In this document: positions 21,279-33,520 of the stretch, piece by piece
Layout: each line of letters opens with the position of its first letter
How positions within the stretch are numbered: position 1 is the stretch's first letter
DNA from: Calamus simplicifolius
Lineage: Eukaryota > Streptophyta > Magnoliopsida > Arecales > Arecaceae
Assembly (NCBI GenBank): GCA_900491605.1
Contig: UESW01004767.1
Location: 479,312-543,311 of the forward strand
Length of the DNA stretch: 64,000 nucleotides
Direction of reading: 5' to 3'
Notes under the pieces: generated by a model
What the model was told of the DNA's origin: nothing
Databases searched by the model: none
Seen by the model: only the letters and a program-made list of their open reading frames with translations
Position numbers and translations under genes: made by a program

Positions 21279-22153
21279 GGACTCCCCCTCTCTTTGCTTG
21301 ATTTCGGAGAGGGAGTCGGATCTCCGTCGTGGCGGCGGCTGCTGACGAACTGGCCAATAAAAAGGTGGCTCAGCTCATCGAATGAATCAATGGAACCCGG
21401 TTTCAGGGCGTTGAACCAGGTTCGGGCGGATCCTCTGAGGGTGGATGGGAAGGCCCGGCAGAGGATCGCATCAGATGCTCCGTGGAACATCATTATTGAC
21501 CGGAAGCTGCTGAGATGGTCGTCCGGATCAGTGGAGCCGTGATAGGGCTCGACGGTTGGCAGCTTGACGTGGGAGGGAATCACTTCCTCCATGATCCCCT
21601 TAGAGAAAGGGATGCCCTGCTCTGCTTTGGGCTGAGGCAGGTGGATCTGCTTGGCGGCGTCCAGCTCCTGACGCATTTCTTGGATCTGACGGCGGATCTC
21701 CTCCTCGCCAGCGAGAGGAGCAGCCGGGCGGGAGAACCGCAAGGATGGCGTCGAATCATGGCGAGACGTTGCCGGAGAGAGGGAGCGGGCTCGCCGAGAT
21801 CTGGGAAGATCTCTATCGTAACCGGTTCAAGGGACCGGTTTGTCCCCCCTGGGGCGATGTGGGGGATCCGCTGATTCACACGGATCAGAGGAGGAGGTTG
21901 CCGGTGAAGAAGAAGTCGCCGTTTCTTTCTGGGGATGTGAAGCAGGAGGAGGCGCAAGACGCTCCTGGACCAGGTGGGTGAGAGCCTGGACTTGTTGGAC
22001 CAGCGTAGCAAACTGGTCCTGGGTCACCGGGATGGCAGGCGGCGACGGAGTCTCGACGGGCGGGGGTTGTGGCGCTGTGGCGCCAGTCGGATCAGGCCTC
22101 TGGGAGGCGACCTGACCTTGGGCATCAGAGGTTGCTCTCTTCCGGTTGGCCAT
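21275..22153 (-). pseudogene. Gag N-terminal part of the Tat element (frame broken)
   Basis: The likely start is the ATG at 22153 (MANRKRATSDAQGQVASQ), 86 bp inside the 5' LTR. A Pro/Ser-rich N-terminal region follows. After a frameshift around 21750-21830 the frame from 21742 carries the Gag core (VKLPTVEPYHGSTDPDDHLS, then ARTWFNALKPGSIDSFDELS). Another frameshift near 21340 (FVSSRR) precedes the next open frame. Role in an active copy: capsid and packaging. Confidence 0.85.
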
Positions 22154-22218
22154 TAGAGAGGTTCTTCTCCGGGTTGAGATCCTTGTCTCCTTTTTTCAAG
22201 TTTTAATGGGACTTGAGG

Positions 22219-22235
22219 CCCTTCCTCTAGCGCCA
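22219..22235 (-). other. primer-binding site (PBS)
   Basis: The minus strand reads TGGCGCTAGAGGAAGGG starting 3 nt inside the 5' LTR. A TGG start at this spacing is what a tRNA 3' end (CCA) would pair with. I do not assign the tRNA. Confidence 0.75.
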
Positions 22236-22238
22236 ATC

Positions 22239-23262
22239 TGTTGCCGCCGGGATCCGTCCTCCGACTCGGGCGCGGTCGATCTGGTGCGGTGGACCTGCAA
22301 AAAATGGAAGCCCGCACACGGAAGGACACTGGGGGTGGTCCTCCGCGGAAGGCCCTCCGACGCTCAAGTCAGTGAGGAAGGAATCGGCGGTCAACCAGAC
22401 AAATAGGGAGGTGGATCTCTCCGGGAGACCTCTCCAGGGGGCGGTCAGTCGGAAACTCCAGGAGGGGCGGAGCACTGACGAACTGCCGGGAGAGAGAGAG
22501 ATGACTCTAGAGTTTTGTGCGTTCAGAGTCGCGTACCTGAGGGAATCTGCCAATCTGATATTTATAGACTGTCACCTGGGGACTTGAGCATCTTCTGGAA
22601 GGTACTGAGGTTGTTACGATACGGAGGTAGACAGAATCAGGCCGTTGTGGGGCCGTTAGAATCCACGCCTTGTCTGTTAAGGGATCGACGACTGGGAGAG
22701 CCCCTTGATGTCTTGGGATCTGGGTGAGTAGACCTGGGGCGGTTACAATAGGTCTTAGGCCACGTCTTAACATGATTCCCTGCTCAGGGTGCTGCTCGGG
22801 TAGACTTGAGCTCTCCCGCGTCAGGTTCCGCGGAGGTAGACGTCGGGGCGTGGATCGCTAGGTAGCAGCAGGCTACGGAAGCCCGGAGGAGGCCGAGCTA
22901 GGGAAGCCCGGAAGAAGCCGAGCTAGGGAAGCCCGGAAGAAGCCGAGCTACGGAGGCCCGGAAGGGGCCGAGCTACGGAGGCCCGGAAGAGGCCGAGCTA
23001 GGGAAGCCCGGAAGAAGCCGAGCTACGGAGGCCCGGAAGAGGCCGAGCTAGGGAAGCCCGGAAGAGGCCGAGCTAGGGAAGCCCGGAAGAAGCCGAGCTA
23101 CGGAGGCCCGGAAGAAGCTGAGCTACGGAGGCCCGGAAGAGGCCGAGCTAGGGAAGCCCGGAAGAGGCCGAGCTAGGGAAACCCGGAAGGGGCCGGTTGG
23201 AGGGGGTCAGCCTTAGCCGTCTTGCACGGATATCAATGCAATGACGATTTTACTCCCCAACA
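22239..23262 (-). repeat. 5' LTR of the Tat element (right on the plus strand)
   Basis: The LTR is 1,024 bp and has the same termini as the left LTR, twelve 25-bp units (about 22868-23195) and the TATA box at 22560-22566. It differs from the left LTR by scattered substitutions and 1-2 base indels (about a dozen by eye) plus one repeat unit. Confidence 0.95.
22560..22566 (-). promoter_or_regulatory. TATA box in the 5' LTR
   Basis: Minus-strand TATAAAT in the context GTCTATAAATATCAG. It is positioned to drive the retrotransposon RNA toward gag. Confidence 0.65.
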
Positions 23263-23267
23263 AAACC

Positions 23268-24479
23268 CATTACTCTTGATCTAAAGTTCAAGTTTGAGCC
23301 ATTCGTCACCAGGATCTTGAAGCACATTAAGTTAAATTCTAAGCTAACATTGCTATTTGCCTTAGTCGAATCTCCTTCCATTCTTTTGTGTTCCTGTTGT
23401 TGTTGAAATCCAGTATTGCTTAGTCGATTGCTCTTAAGCCAGCATTACGGTGCATTTGCCACTAGTGTGGGGCCATGCAACACTACCTGTCATTTTTCAC
23501 GGAGACACCATTCCTCGAACGGATCTCAGGTTTCTATAAAACCCATTCACAGTTAAAATGTAACTCATTGTATTCTTCAGTCTTATTTTCTTAATAAAAT
23601 ACTTTCATCCAATGGTATTTTTTCTTTTCTTTTCTTTTTCTTTTTTCTTTTTTTCACCTGGGACTAAGACTACGTAGGTCTGGTGCTATGTCGCTAGCAC
23701 TAATGCTATAGTCTTTCTTTTTTTTGGTTAGAGGGAATCCCGTTGGAGATAGAGGCCTTTCTTGAGAACTAAACTGATGATATCTCTTTTCTCTCTCTCT
23801 CTCTCCTATTCTTACCCTCCTCCTCCTCGGCTGATGATGATGTCTCCAAAGAAGGCCCTCACTTATTCTACAAATCTCAAAGTTCTTTTCTGATCTCTTT
23901 CCTAACTATTGTTAATAAGTTTAAATTCTGAGCCTTCATTCAAGCCTTTGTCAATCCCCACTTATTCCTTCATCCCTTTCTCCCTTCACCTTAGCCTTGC
24001 TTTGGTTCAAATTACATGCATCATTTATCATATTTAAAGGATCTAATTATATTTTTTTTTAAAAAATATAAGACGATAAATAGGATCGACTCGTTTTATG
24101 TTGAAAGGCTCTTGTTGATAAATTTTTCTTTATACCCAATAAATATATCATAACTGGCCTCAGCTTTGATTTGGCTTTGCAAAATCATCACCTAGTCTTG
24201 ACTCCACGAACTATACTGCTTGTTTCACTGGAAAAAAAATAGCTAAGCTGATCGGACCCGACAAGACCAGATTGGTAGCCCAAAAACGGAAGGTTAAAAT
24301 TATTACAAGCACCAAGCCGTAACGGAAACCCAAACCCCACTCATAGAAGACCTCTGGACATCAAAACATCGGTCTCGTCGGTTCGGACTCTTCAATTTGA
24401 ACTCCGCTCCAGCTAAAAACCCTCGTCGCGCCTCCCTCTATTTTGTGTCGATTCCGTTGTTCGAGTGAGCGGAGCAGCG
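23268..24479. other. intergenic DNA and promoter side of the SWIB gene
   Basis: No gene recognised. There is a pyrimidine-rich stretch with a short CT microsatellite (about 23787-23803). The last 100 bp are GC-richer and lead into the SWIB start codon. No clear TATA box. Confidence 0.5.
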
Positions 24480-27400
24480 ATGTCTAGGGTTTTTGGAGGT
24501 TGCCGGGCGCTGATGGGGGCGGCGAGGGCCGGGACGAAGGCGGCGGCTGCGGCCCCTTCGGCGGACGCGGCGGCGAAGCCCAAGAACACTGCGGGCATCC
24601 TGAAGCCGCTGCCCCTCTCCCCAGCCATGAGGAAGTTCGTTGGCGCCTCAGAGATCTCGCGCGCCGAGGCTGTCAAGAGGATCTGGGAACACATCAAACT
24701 CCACCAGCTCCAGGTACTCTACTCCGCCTCCCTCTTTCTCGTTTTTTCCCCTTTTTTACTAAGGTTTGCATCGAACATCTTTCTTGTGGTTCATTTGTTA
24801 TTTCTTGATTTTGGTCCAAATCCTGGACTGTTTGTGGACTAAACTCACGAAAATTTCATGCTTTTAAACAAGTTTGAAGATTTTATCAGGTCATGTGCTG
24901 CCAAGTTTCTTGTCACTATGGTCAGAGTGGTGGAGGATACCAGAAAGCTATAATGACATTGTGAACATGATTATATATTTAGCTGCTCTTTCTGTCTCTT
25001 AAAGTTTGTTTGATTGCGGATGACTTGATTGATTTGGGTTATCAAATTTCCAGGTGACCATTGCCTATAGCTTCTTTTATATAATAGCGTTAAATGTTCA
25101 ACTTGGAAGAAGAAAAAGAAAGAAGAGGGAGAATGAATGGAAAGCAATCTGACTTTGAATATGTCAATGAAATTTAAATTTTTGATGTTTTGAAGCTTTA
25201 GATGTTAATGTAGGTGTAATTGCTTGAGAAGAACGTAGCAAGGTAATGTGTTGATGAAAATATGCATGATGGGTGTGGCCTTTGACCTGTGCCATTATGT
25301 GCTTTTCTATGAGTTATGTGGACCTCTTTCTAGATATTAGGAACATCTTGCTAGTTGGAATCTTCAAGTGGAGATTTTTCTGGTACGTGGCTGACAAATT
25401 TAATGGCAAACCTTTGTCCTGCGGACAAGAGACCCTTGATCAGCCAGTTGTCTTTAACATGCACCTCTGCTTTAATGCATTCTTCAAAATAACTTGTCAT
25501 GAGGGGAAAAGCAAATTTAATAGATAGATTATCAGGTAGCACTGGGAACAGATCATGTATTGGAAAATCCATATTTGTATCCATTATTTGGGAAATATGA
25601 ATACTGATACAAATGGCAATCAATTGAATATTTTTTTGCATCTATATTTGTTTTAAAAGGGTCTTGATTATAAATTGGATATTAACAATATGGATATGCT
25701 GACCCCATGTAGTTGGGAAAAGGCTTAGATGAGTTGAGTTGAGTATTAACAATATGGATATATGTGTGAATGTAAGTTGGGTGGTATGAACCTTGTGGAA
25801 AGGACTGTATTTCACTTTATGTTTTATTAAAATCAAGTATGCAACTTTCTTATATTAAAATAGATAAATGGTTGTACAAATACAAAATCTAAAAGTATCA
25901 TCCACTTGATCACATGATTACCTTAAAGACTATATGGACAGGAGTTGAAAATTGTCGGTTTGTTGACATATTGAAGTTCTATCTTGATAGTGATATGGAT
26001 AAGATTTTTACTATTGTTGTTTCAGAAAAGGGGATGGATTTTCTGCATTCATCGGGAGAGACGTAGTTTTATATTTTATTTTCAGAGTGCAATTTTCCTA
26101 TTATCATCCATGTTACACTAGGGATAATTAACAGTAGTACTTCCTGAGGGATGACCATCTATACTCAGCTTTTCAAAAGATGAGAGTGGGGAAAGATTCA
26201 TAAGACTAAATTGTGTCACTTCGGCAACTTAGTGGGAAGTTTTAGTAAAACAGGCTTCATCTTTAGGAAGAATATTGTAAAAGAGAGTTTTTGTGTGCAT
26301 GTTTGTTGAGATGCTTATTGCATAGGGATGACAATTTTTTTTTCGTTTGGCCGTTTACCCGGTCGGTACCATTTTTAACGGGTCGGAGAATCCCCGGTCT
26401 AAATGGCTTAACGGATAACAGAGATTTTTCGTTAACGGCTAAACGGGTAAATAGTCCGGGGATGGTATTCTCCGCCCCATCCTCGTTCCCGTTAGCTTTA
26501 ATATAATATATTTAAATTTTAAATATATATATATATATTAAAAATTTAAAATTAAAAATAAATTTAAAATATATATAGTAAAATATGTTTAAATTTATTC
26601 TTCTCTTTCTTCTTTCATGCAGCCGTCTCTTGCTCTTCCTTCTTTCATGCAGCTGATCTGAAGTTCTGAACATTTTATTTTGCAAATTATTCTCCTTAAA
26701 ATACAATTAGAATTTGATAGATCATTTCCTATCTGGTTTGTTACTGTGTTAAAGCTAATATGCATTTCTTAAGATGCCTAAATCAAACCATTTTAGAAGT
26801 CAAAGAACTTCTTATATGTATCAATATCATCATTTGGTTGTTCTCGATTAGTTTCCATCTTATCCTAAAAAAATTTATTTTTTTAATTTTTAATAAATTA
26901 TAAATTTAATAAAATAATTCTATTTTTTTTATATAAACGGGCAAACGGGTATCCAGTAGGTACCTGTTTACCCGGTTAGCTATCCTCGTCCCCGCCTCGT
27001 TAACTATAACGGCATAATGGGGCGAGGAACGGGGACGTTTTTCTTAATAGGGATTGGGACCGGTATAGACCGCCCCGAGCCATCCCCGGGCCGTTGCCAT
27101 CCCTATTATTGCAAATTCCCAATTAGATTTAGGGTTCAATTTGATATGTGGTTGTCTTTGGGTCCCTGTTTATGGTTGAAACTTTTTGTTCATTTGTTTT
27201 CCATCTCTATACCATCTTAGAATGAACTATAACTCATTCTTTTTTATTTTGCAGTTCTACTGTTCGCCTCTTTTGTCAATGTAATTCCTTTAAACATTTG
27301 TAGAATACATGTTTTTGGCATGAGTTACGACATCCATTCATCTATCTTACACTTGTACTTTGCAGGATGTATTGTCTCAATCATGATAATTGTTTTAGAA

Positions 27401-28925
27401 TTGTAGCATTTATAATCTATATATTTGTTGTTTTTCGGCAGTCTTTTATCAAGAATCTGAAATTTTACTGTGGCTTGGGTTGCCATTTTTATTTACATGG
27501 TTTCATCGATACAAGCTATTTCATGATTCCTCCTTTTTTTGTGTTATGGAAAAAGAGTAATGAGGCTAGTGTTAATTTGCAGAGCTGAATATTTTGAAAT
27601 GGAATTTCATATGATGTTAAGGGCAAAATTAATTAATTGCTAAGGAGAATATAATGAGATGATTTAGTCATTTATGCTAGAATACAAGGAGGAAGTAATT
27701 GGAGGAGGCATTCTAACTTTTTGTGAATGGGAGATATGGATGAGAAAAATCTGGATGTAAAGTAAGGAGTGTTTTAATCCCAAGACCCTTTCAGTTTTTT
27801 TTTTTTTAATAACAAATGGCTTGCCTTATCTTAAGATATTCACATAATATGACAATAATGAATCTAGGAGGCACTAATACAGATATTATATGGTATGAAT
27901 GCACAAATACAACAAATCTTGAAAAAAAGGATGCGATATGGCTATGATATGTCAATAAATAATTTTTTTAATATAGGCTAAAGAAGTCAAAGTAGTATGA
28001 TTTCTCATAGAGAATCATATGGTAACATTCAACACTACAAGTTTCAAGATAGTTCGCAAACCAAAAATTCACTGAATATTCAGCAACATTATAAATAAAT
28101 CTAGTAAGTATATGTAAGTTAGCAGACATGAATGTAGCGGACATTCTATATCCTGGAAATACAAATGCAGTAAGGCAGCAACATAATTAAGTTAAATGCA
28201 GTAAGCTAATTAGAATTTATGCAGCAAAATGTACAAATAAAAAATAATGCTGGTAGCAAATATTTAATGAGTCAGAAATAAATTTAACAAAAATAAAAAA
28301 GTTGTAACCAAAAAAAAAAATGCAGCAATCTAGCTGTGCAATGAAAATCTACCATCCAAAAATGAGCAACCTAAATATAATACCACATGATAATAAAATC
28401 ATATATAGAAAGTTATGTTTTCTACAAAGAAATGAGGTTAGGACACCACCCTCCAACTTTGCCATGTACCCTACCATTGTGCACGTGGATGGGACAAACC
28501 CAAATTTAAGATAAAAAAAGTTTGTTCATTTGTAGAGATGAATAAAGGGAGAAAAAAAAGAAGCAAAGCAAAAAAAAAAAAAGATTTGAAGAAGAGAAAA
28601 AAGAAGAAAATCTGATGGTTAGGGGCATGGAAGCGAAAAAGAGGATAACCAATAAATTACTTTAAATTATTGGCTCCAGGTTCAAAATTTGCTTGATCCA
28701 AGTTTGATAACCTACTAGCATTTCTGTAAGTGTCTTAGAATTATCTCGGATCATAGGATGTATCATGGAAGTATCGGGACATATCTCAGGAATATCATGT
28801 CCTATTTTAATTGAAAAATTTCAGCTATGAGACCTTTTCATTTTTATTTAAAAAAAGATTATGTCTTTCTTAATCCTAAAAAATAGAAAAGAAATCACAG
28901 GAGTATTCTATCCTGTTCATCTATT

Positions 28926-28961
<36 letters not shown>

Positions 28962-30496
28962 TCATAACAAACATAGCATATTTCTTTCACATGTGAGAGC
29001 TGTATAAGGGCCATATTGATATCTGGTATGCATTGGATAATGCCACTGGTAATGTTTATGTCTGCTTCCTCGTAACAAATGAAAGCAGTTTTTTTACATA
29101 TAGGATTTCCCTTGATAATCTGAGGTTCAGTCTGACTGTCTGAGGCCCTTCCAAGTGAGTGTAGTTTATCATTTCTTTTTTCTACATTCTCTTAAATGTT
29201 AGGCTTGTTCTTGGTGTGAAACTATTGTAGAGTTCTTGACCATATTTATCTTTCTTTTGGTTTCCCATCTACTCTCTTTTACGGTTCCCCTCACCGTTTT
29301 ACTTGTGTTTCTTTTCTAGCCTAAGATTCCCACGTTATAGTTAGCCCTAGTATTCCCTTGCATTCTTTCCCTGAGAAAATTTCTTACATTTTCTCCTTTA
29401 TTGAAAAGTAGTTAAGAGTTGAGCTCAAATTCCTGCCATCTATAAGTTTAATCTTAATGCCCAGATACCCAGCAGCCCCATATTATTCCTCAGATTGTCT
29501 ACATCACTGGGTATGATGCTTCAATTGTCAAGCCCCTCATATCCTTAGGGGAGGTATTGGGTTTGTCTTGAGATGTGCATCCCAAATTAGTTGGACTTGG
29601 GTGTTTTACATGAACGGGGTCCTTCCTTCCCCATCTTCTAGAGTAGATTGTGGTTTTATATAATCCATAGCTTATTTTATTTGTTATTCTGCTGGTCTTT
29701 ACATAAGGTTAGTGTATTTATTAGAGCATGATTGGATTTCAATTTTGTTGAAGTTTCTTTAAAGAGACGGTCTTTGGCCTTGATGGAAGTCAAATTCAGG
29801 GCATGTTTGGCATTGTTTCTTTTCTGGACTTGCTCTCAAAAAGCACTTCATGAATCCCATATTTGTGAACCTCTTCATACATTTCTTTCCTAACTTTTGA
29901 TAAGAAACCATCAAGTTATTCAAGTTGGGAGCGGACGTGGGAATGAAACAGGTTTGAAGACGAATTTAAAAAGTGGAGCCTGATAGGTCTTTATTAGCGT
30001 CATAGGGCACCTGTCTGCCTAGGTAAGATGGCAGGTAGCTGCTTTTTTTTAGGCTTATAGTCTTTAAAGATGTGGCCTCAAGGTGCAGCCTTTGGGGTGG
30101 GTGACATTCCATAGAGATTTTGAAGTGGGTTCATGCATAACACATTAACACCTTTGATGGAAAACTTGACCACTAAGATATAGATACGAGGCAGAGTTTC
30201 AAGTTGGGGAAAACTAGACTTTGGTTTTTTTCCCCCTCAAGCAAATTGTTGAGTCAACTGCTTTTTTTCTGGTTTGAAGCTTTTATTTGGTATGCATTTA
30301 ATATGATTTATTTAAGTTAAATATTCTTTTCGTTAATCTTGTGTTAATTAGATTCATCCTTTAATTGTAGAACCCATCGAATAAGAGGGAGATTCACTGT
30401 GATGAGAAGCTGAAGACAATATTTGATGGGAGGGACAAGGTGGGGATGCTTGAGATTGCTAGATTGATCGCACCCCATTTTCTGAAATCTAACTAA
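24480..30496 (+). CDS. SWIB/MDM2 (BAF60b) domain protein, two exons
   Basis: Exons are 24480-24713 and 30371-30496, GT-AG, phase 0, giving a 119-residue protein. Residues 1-38 are Ala/Arg-rich with few acidic residues (MSRVFGGCRALMGAARAGTK), compatible with an organelle transit peptide. Residues about 41-118 are one SWIB/MDM2 domain: LKPLPLSPAMRKFVG, ISRAEAVKRIWEHIKLHQLQ, then NPSNKREIHCDEKLKTIF and VGMLEIARLIAPHFLKSN. Plants have many such short single-SWIB proteins, placed in chromatin or in mitochondria and chloroplasts; organellar location is my inference from the N-terminus. Nothing looks broken. The 5.66 kb intron splits the domain and holds a hAT element. Confidence 0.92.
25695..25750 (+). 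mobile_element. short SINE/RTE 3'-tail-like fragment
   Basis: The words gaccccatgtagttgggaaa, aggcttagatg and gagttgagttgag resemble the conserved 3' end shared by plant RTE LINEs and Au-type SINEs (CCCCAA..AGTTGGGA..AAGGCTT plus simple repeat). Only the tail is recognisable. Confidence 0.4.
26323..27105. mobile_element. non-autonomous hAT-type DNA transposon with 8-bp TSD
   Basis: Ends are TAGGGATGACAA and TTGCCATCCCTA, a 12-bp inverted repeat with one mismatch. The flanks are TTATTGCA at 26315-26322 and TTATTGCA at 27106-27113, a perfect 8-bp target duplication, as expected for hAT elements. Subterminal regions repeat motifs such as cgtttacccggt and ccccg on both sides, while the middle is AT-rich. 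No transposase ORF. Confidence 0.88.
28927..28959. repeat. (AT)n microsatellite
   Basis: About sixteen AT units in the SWIB intron. Confidence 0.9.
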
Positions 30497-32019
30497 ACCA
30501 TCGGAAACCAATGTGTATGTTTCTTTTGTGATCAAATGTCTAGATCGTTCTAACGATGTGGTTTTTCAGAATTTGGACCTCGCTTGTTATGACCAGGATT
30601 TAGTTCACTACTACTACCTTTTACGTGCAAATTTGGCAGAGTTTGTCTTTGCTCTGTTTATGTTTGATTCCTATCATGATTCCAGCTTTGGTTTATTTGG
30701 TTATGATTCTGCGCCAAATTCCTTTGGATGGTGTGCATCATGTTGCACCACCTAGCTTACATGGTGGCCATTCCTCCTCACGCTTAACGGGAAATGGTGG
30801 GATGGTGAACAGGGTGTGTCAGCATGAAACAACCAAAGCAAGCTTTGGAACTGCATAGTTCAATCTAGAAAGCTTTCTGATGGCTTGATTGCCAGAATAG
30901 TCAGTTTCGTCACCCGGAAAATAAAATGTAGGTCATGCTTGGATTCAGAAAATTATTTTTAAAAATATGGATTATATTCAAAAATTTAAGTTGTATTTTA
31001 TTGATTTTTAGTATTTGAGAGTACGTTGGTTGGTGTTTTTAAAAATTATTTTTAAACTTAAAAACAGTAATAGTTGTATGGAGAAAGGTGGTGGAAAAAA
31101 AAAAGGAAAAATGTGAATTCATAAGTTTTGGATGTTTTGAGAAAGAGAGGATAAAATTTAAAAAGATGTTTGAGATGAATTCAATGAAAATGTTGTTTTA
31201 TTATTCATTCATCATTTTAAAAAAGTATTTTTAAATGATATGATCAAATGGGCTCTAGTTTCTTGAGTCATTTTAGTTATATATACATTAGATCAGATTT
31301 ACTTATGAAAAAGTTCTTGTGCATCGCTTTCGGTATATAAAGCCGTGCATCAGGCGTGGGCATTGATCGTGTACCCGTGCATGTGCACTTGTGGAGTGCC
31401 GCGGTTCAATAGAAAATCAATAACTCAGTCAATAACTAAAGGAAAAGACTTTTCTGGGCCGTATGTATCTCCTTTTTCTGGGCTTTTCTTTACAAGATTA
31501 CAGGTTTTTAGGACATTTCTTTCTATTTTCGAAACTAGTGAAGCTTTAGCCTCCACATTTAGTAATAACTAAAGATTGATGATGTTCGTTATGGAGTCGG
31601 TGCGTACCGAATGAAGTACTAATCTGTTTTAAGCTATAATGAGGTCAAATATGTTGGAGTTACGGGACTGAAGGTTAGCTCGAATTTAACATAATAATCT
31701 TAAGGCGACATGAGCATATTAACACTTATATTATATCTTACCAAAAAAAAAAAAAAAAAAAAAAAGAATAAATGGAAAGTATAGCCTACGTTGCAAGTAA
31801 ATTTGGTGATGGTCAAAGTATGCCATCAAAAATCAATGACGTGGCATGTCTTGTATGCATGTAAAGCAAGCAATTTTATTGTGTGATCTAGGATAAATTA
31901 TCTTAGAAAAATATGTTAGAAAGGAAGACATTTTTTTTAAATATATTAATATAATAAAAAATATATAATAGAATAGTTATTAATGTAAGAATTATTGGCT
32001 GTATTATTAATAAATTTTT
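30497..32019. other. 3' flank of the SWIB gene and intergenic DNA
   Basis: Probable 3' UTR immediately after the SWIB stop, then unique DNA with an A-rich stretch (31070-31260) and a 24-base poly-A (about 31742-31765). No gene recognised. Confidence 0.45.
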
Positions 32020-32945
32020 TATTATAGCATGTTTGCATCAGAAATTGTTTTAATTTTTAATTTTTTATTTTAGTTATAAATAAGCTTAATAGATATATTC
32101 AAAAAAATAGTTTATGATGCATGCTATTTACAGATGATATAGTATTTTTAGATAAAATTAAGGATGCAGTTAATCATAAGTTAGAATTATGGTAAATTGC
32201 ATTAGGATCTAAAGCTTATAGATTAAGTAGAATAAAGTATGATAAAGATAGAATATATAAAATATAATTTTAGTTTAATTTAAAATAAAATAAAAATATA
32301 ATATAAATTGAAGATCATGAAGATACAAAAAATGATTATTTTTGGTATTTAGAATGAATTATTCATTAGGAAGAAGAGATTACTGATGATGTTGTTTATA
32401 AGAGTAAAGCAGGTTGGATAAAATGGAGAAGTATAATTAGAATATTATACAATCGTAAAGTTTCAGCCAAGTTGAAGAGAAAGTTTTATAAGATAAATCA
32501 TCCATACTTTATAACATGAAATATTTGGTAATTTAAAAAATATATGTACATAAAATGAATATGATAGAAATGAGAATATTAAGGCGAATGAAAAGATAGA
32601 ATATAAAATAAATTATTTATAAAAGGTAAAAGTAGCTTCAATTGAGGATAAATTAATAAAAGATGAGTTAAATGGTTTCAACATGTACAACTTAGATCTG
32701 GAGATGGAAAAGTGATTTAATGCATGCAGTGACTTAATTCATATAGAGAGAACAAGAGGGAGGTAGACTAAAGATCATATAAGATGAAGTGATAAAGAAA
32801 GATTATAATTTTTGCACCTTATAAGAAATATGTTTTGAAATATAGTTGAATGGAGAAAAATGATTCATATAGCCAATTTCAACTAATTTGGGCTTAAGGC
32901 TTTATTGTTATTATTATTTGTTATTGTTGTTGTAATAATATTACA
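32020..32945 (+). mobile_element. decayed RTE-clade LINE fragment (plus strand)
   Basis: Plus-strand translation shows CMLFTDDIVFLDK (about 32115-32155; the family has CMLFADDIVLVDE), then DAVNHKLELW, and SKAYRLSRIKYDK, the region after the RT active site in plant RTE elements. Several stops interrupt it. Near 32560 a decayed EMRILRRMKR-like block matches the family's EMRMLRWM. The 3' end (aactaatttgggcttaaggc followed by TTGTTATT repeats, ending about 32940) is the diagnostic RTE tail. The copy is inactive and lacks the 5' half. Confidence 0.75.
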
Positions 32946-33520
32946 AAAATAACACATAAATAGTATATATTATGAATACAATATATATTTTATATTGTAA
33001 AAATTTTAATATTTTTTGTTAATATAGCAAATATATATCATTATTATTATGATAATATTATATATTAATTATTATAATATATAGTATTATTAATAATAAT
33101 ATTTTGTAATATTTAATAATTAATACATTATTTTATATAAATAAATGATATATTTTGGATATGTTACAATAGATGTATAAGTATTATTATCATGATAATA
33201 TTATATTAATTATTATTATATAGTATTATTAATATTATTAATATTTTGTAATATCTAATTGTATGAAATATTTATAATAATTATTTAGTTATAATATTAT
33301 ATTTATTATATTTATGAATATTTAATTGTTATATATTTTTTAATTATATATTAATATAGTACTATATTTTGTATATTATGTAATAATTATTTATATATAT
33401 ATTTTTATTATTTTTTTTGTATATTTGATATAATATGTAATTATTAAATTTAAAAATATTACTTTATTTAGTTTCTTTTAATTTGGAAAATAGAGATATT
33501 TTTAAAATTTTAAATTTCAA
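32946..33520. repeat. extremely AT-rich low-complexity DNA
   Basis: Almost pure A and T, with repeated words such as attattatgataatattata and taatattttgtaatat. About 120 bp is duplicated loosely (33040-33130 and 33180-33260). Confidence 0.7.

Larger units (their letters stand above)
7334..23267 (-). mobile_element. complete Ty3 (gypsy) LTR retrotransposon, Tat lineage, minus strand
   Basis: Two near-identical LTRs (7339-8384 and 22239-23262) begin TGTTG and end CAACA on the plus strand. They are flanked by the 5-bp duplication AAACC at 7334-7338 and 23263-23267, so the element is 15.9 kb and inserted as a unit. Minus-strand order is 5' LTR, PBS, gag, protease, RT, RNase H, a second (archaeal-type) RNase H, integrase, a long extra region, PPT, 3' LTR. 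The second RNase H and the antisense ORF in the extra region are signatures of the plant Tat clade. gag and pol carry several frameshifts, two in-frame stops in integrase and a changed RT active site, so this copy cannot be autonomous. The LTRs differ at only about a dozen sites plus one 25-bp repeat unit, which points to a recent insertion. Confidence 0.95.
24714..30370 (+). other. 5.66 kb intron of the SWIB gene
   Basis: It begins CAG|gtactc and ends attgtag|AAC. Apart from the hAT element (26323-27105), a SINE/RTE-like tail (about 25695-25745) and an AT microsatellite (28927-28959) I see only unique AT-rich DNA. Purine-rich stretches at 28500-28620 are low complexity. No exon supported. 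Confidence 0.7.
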
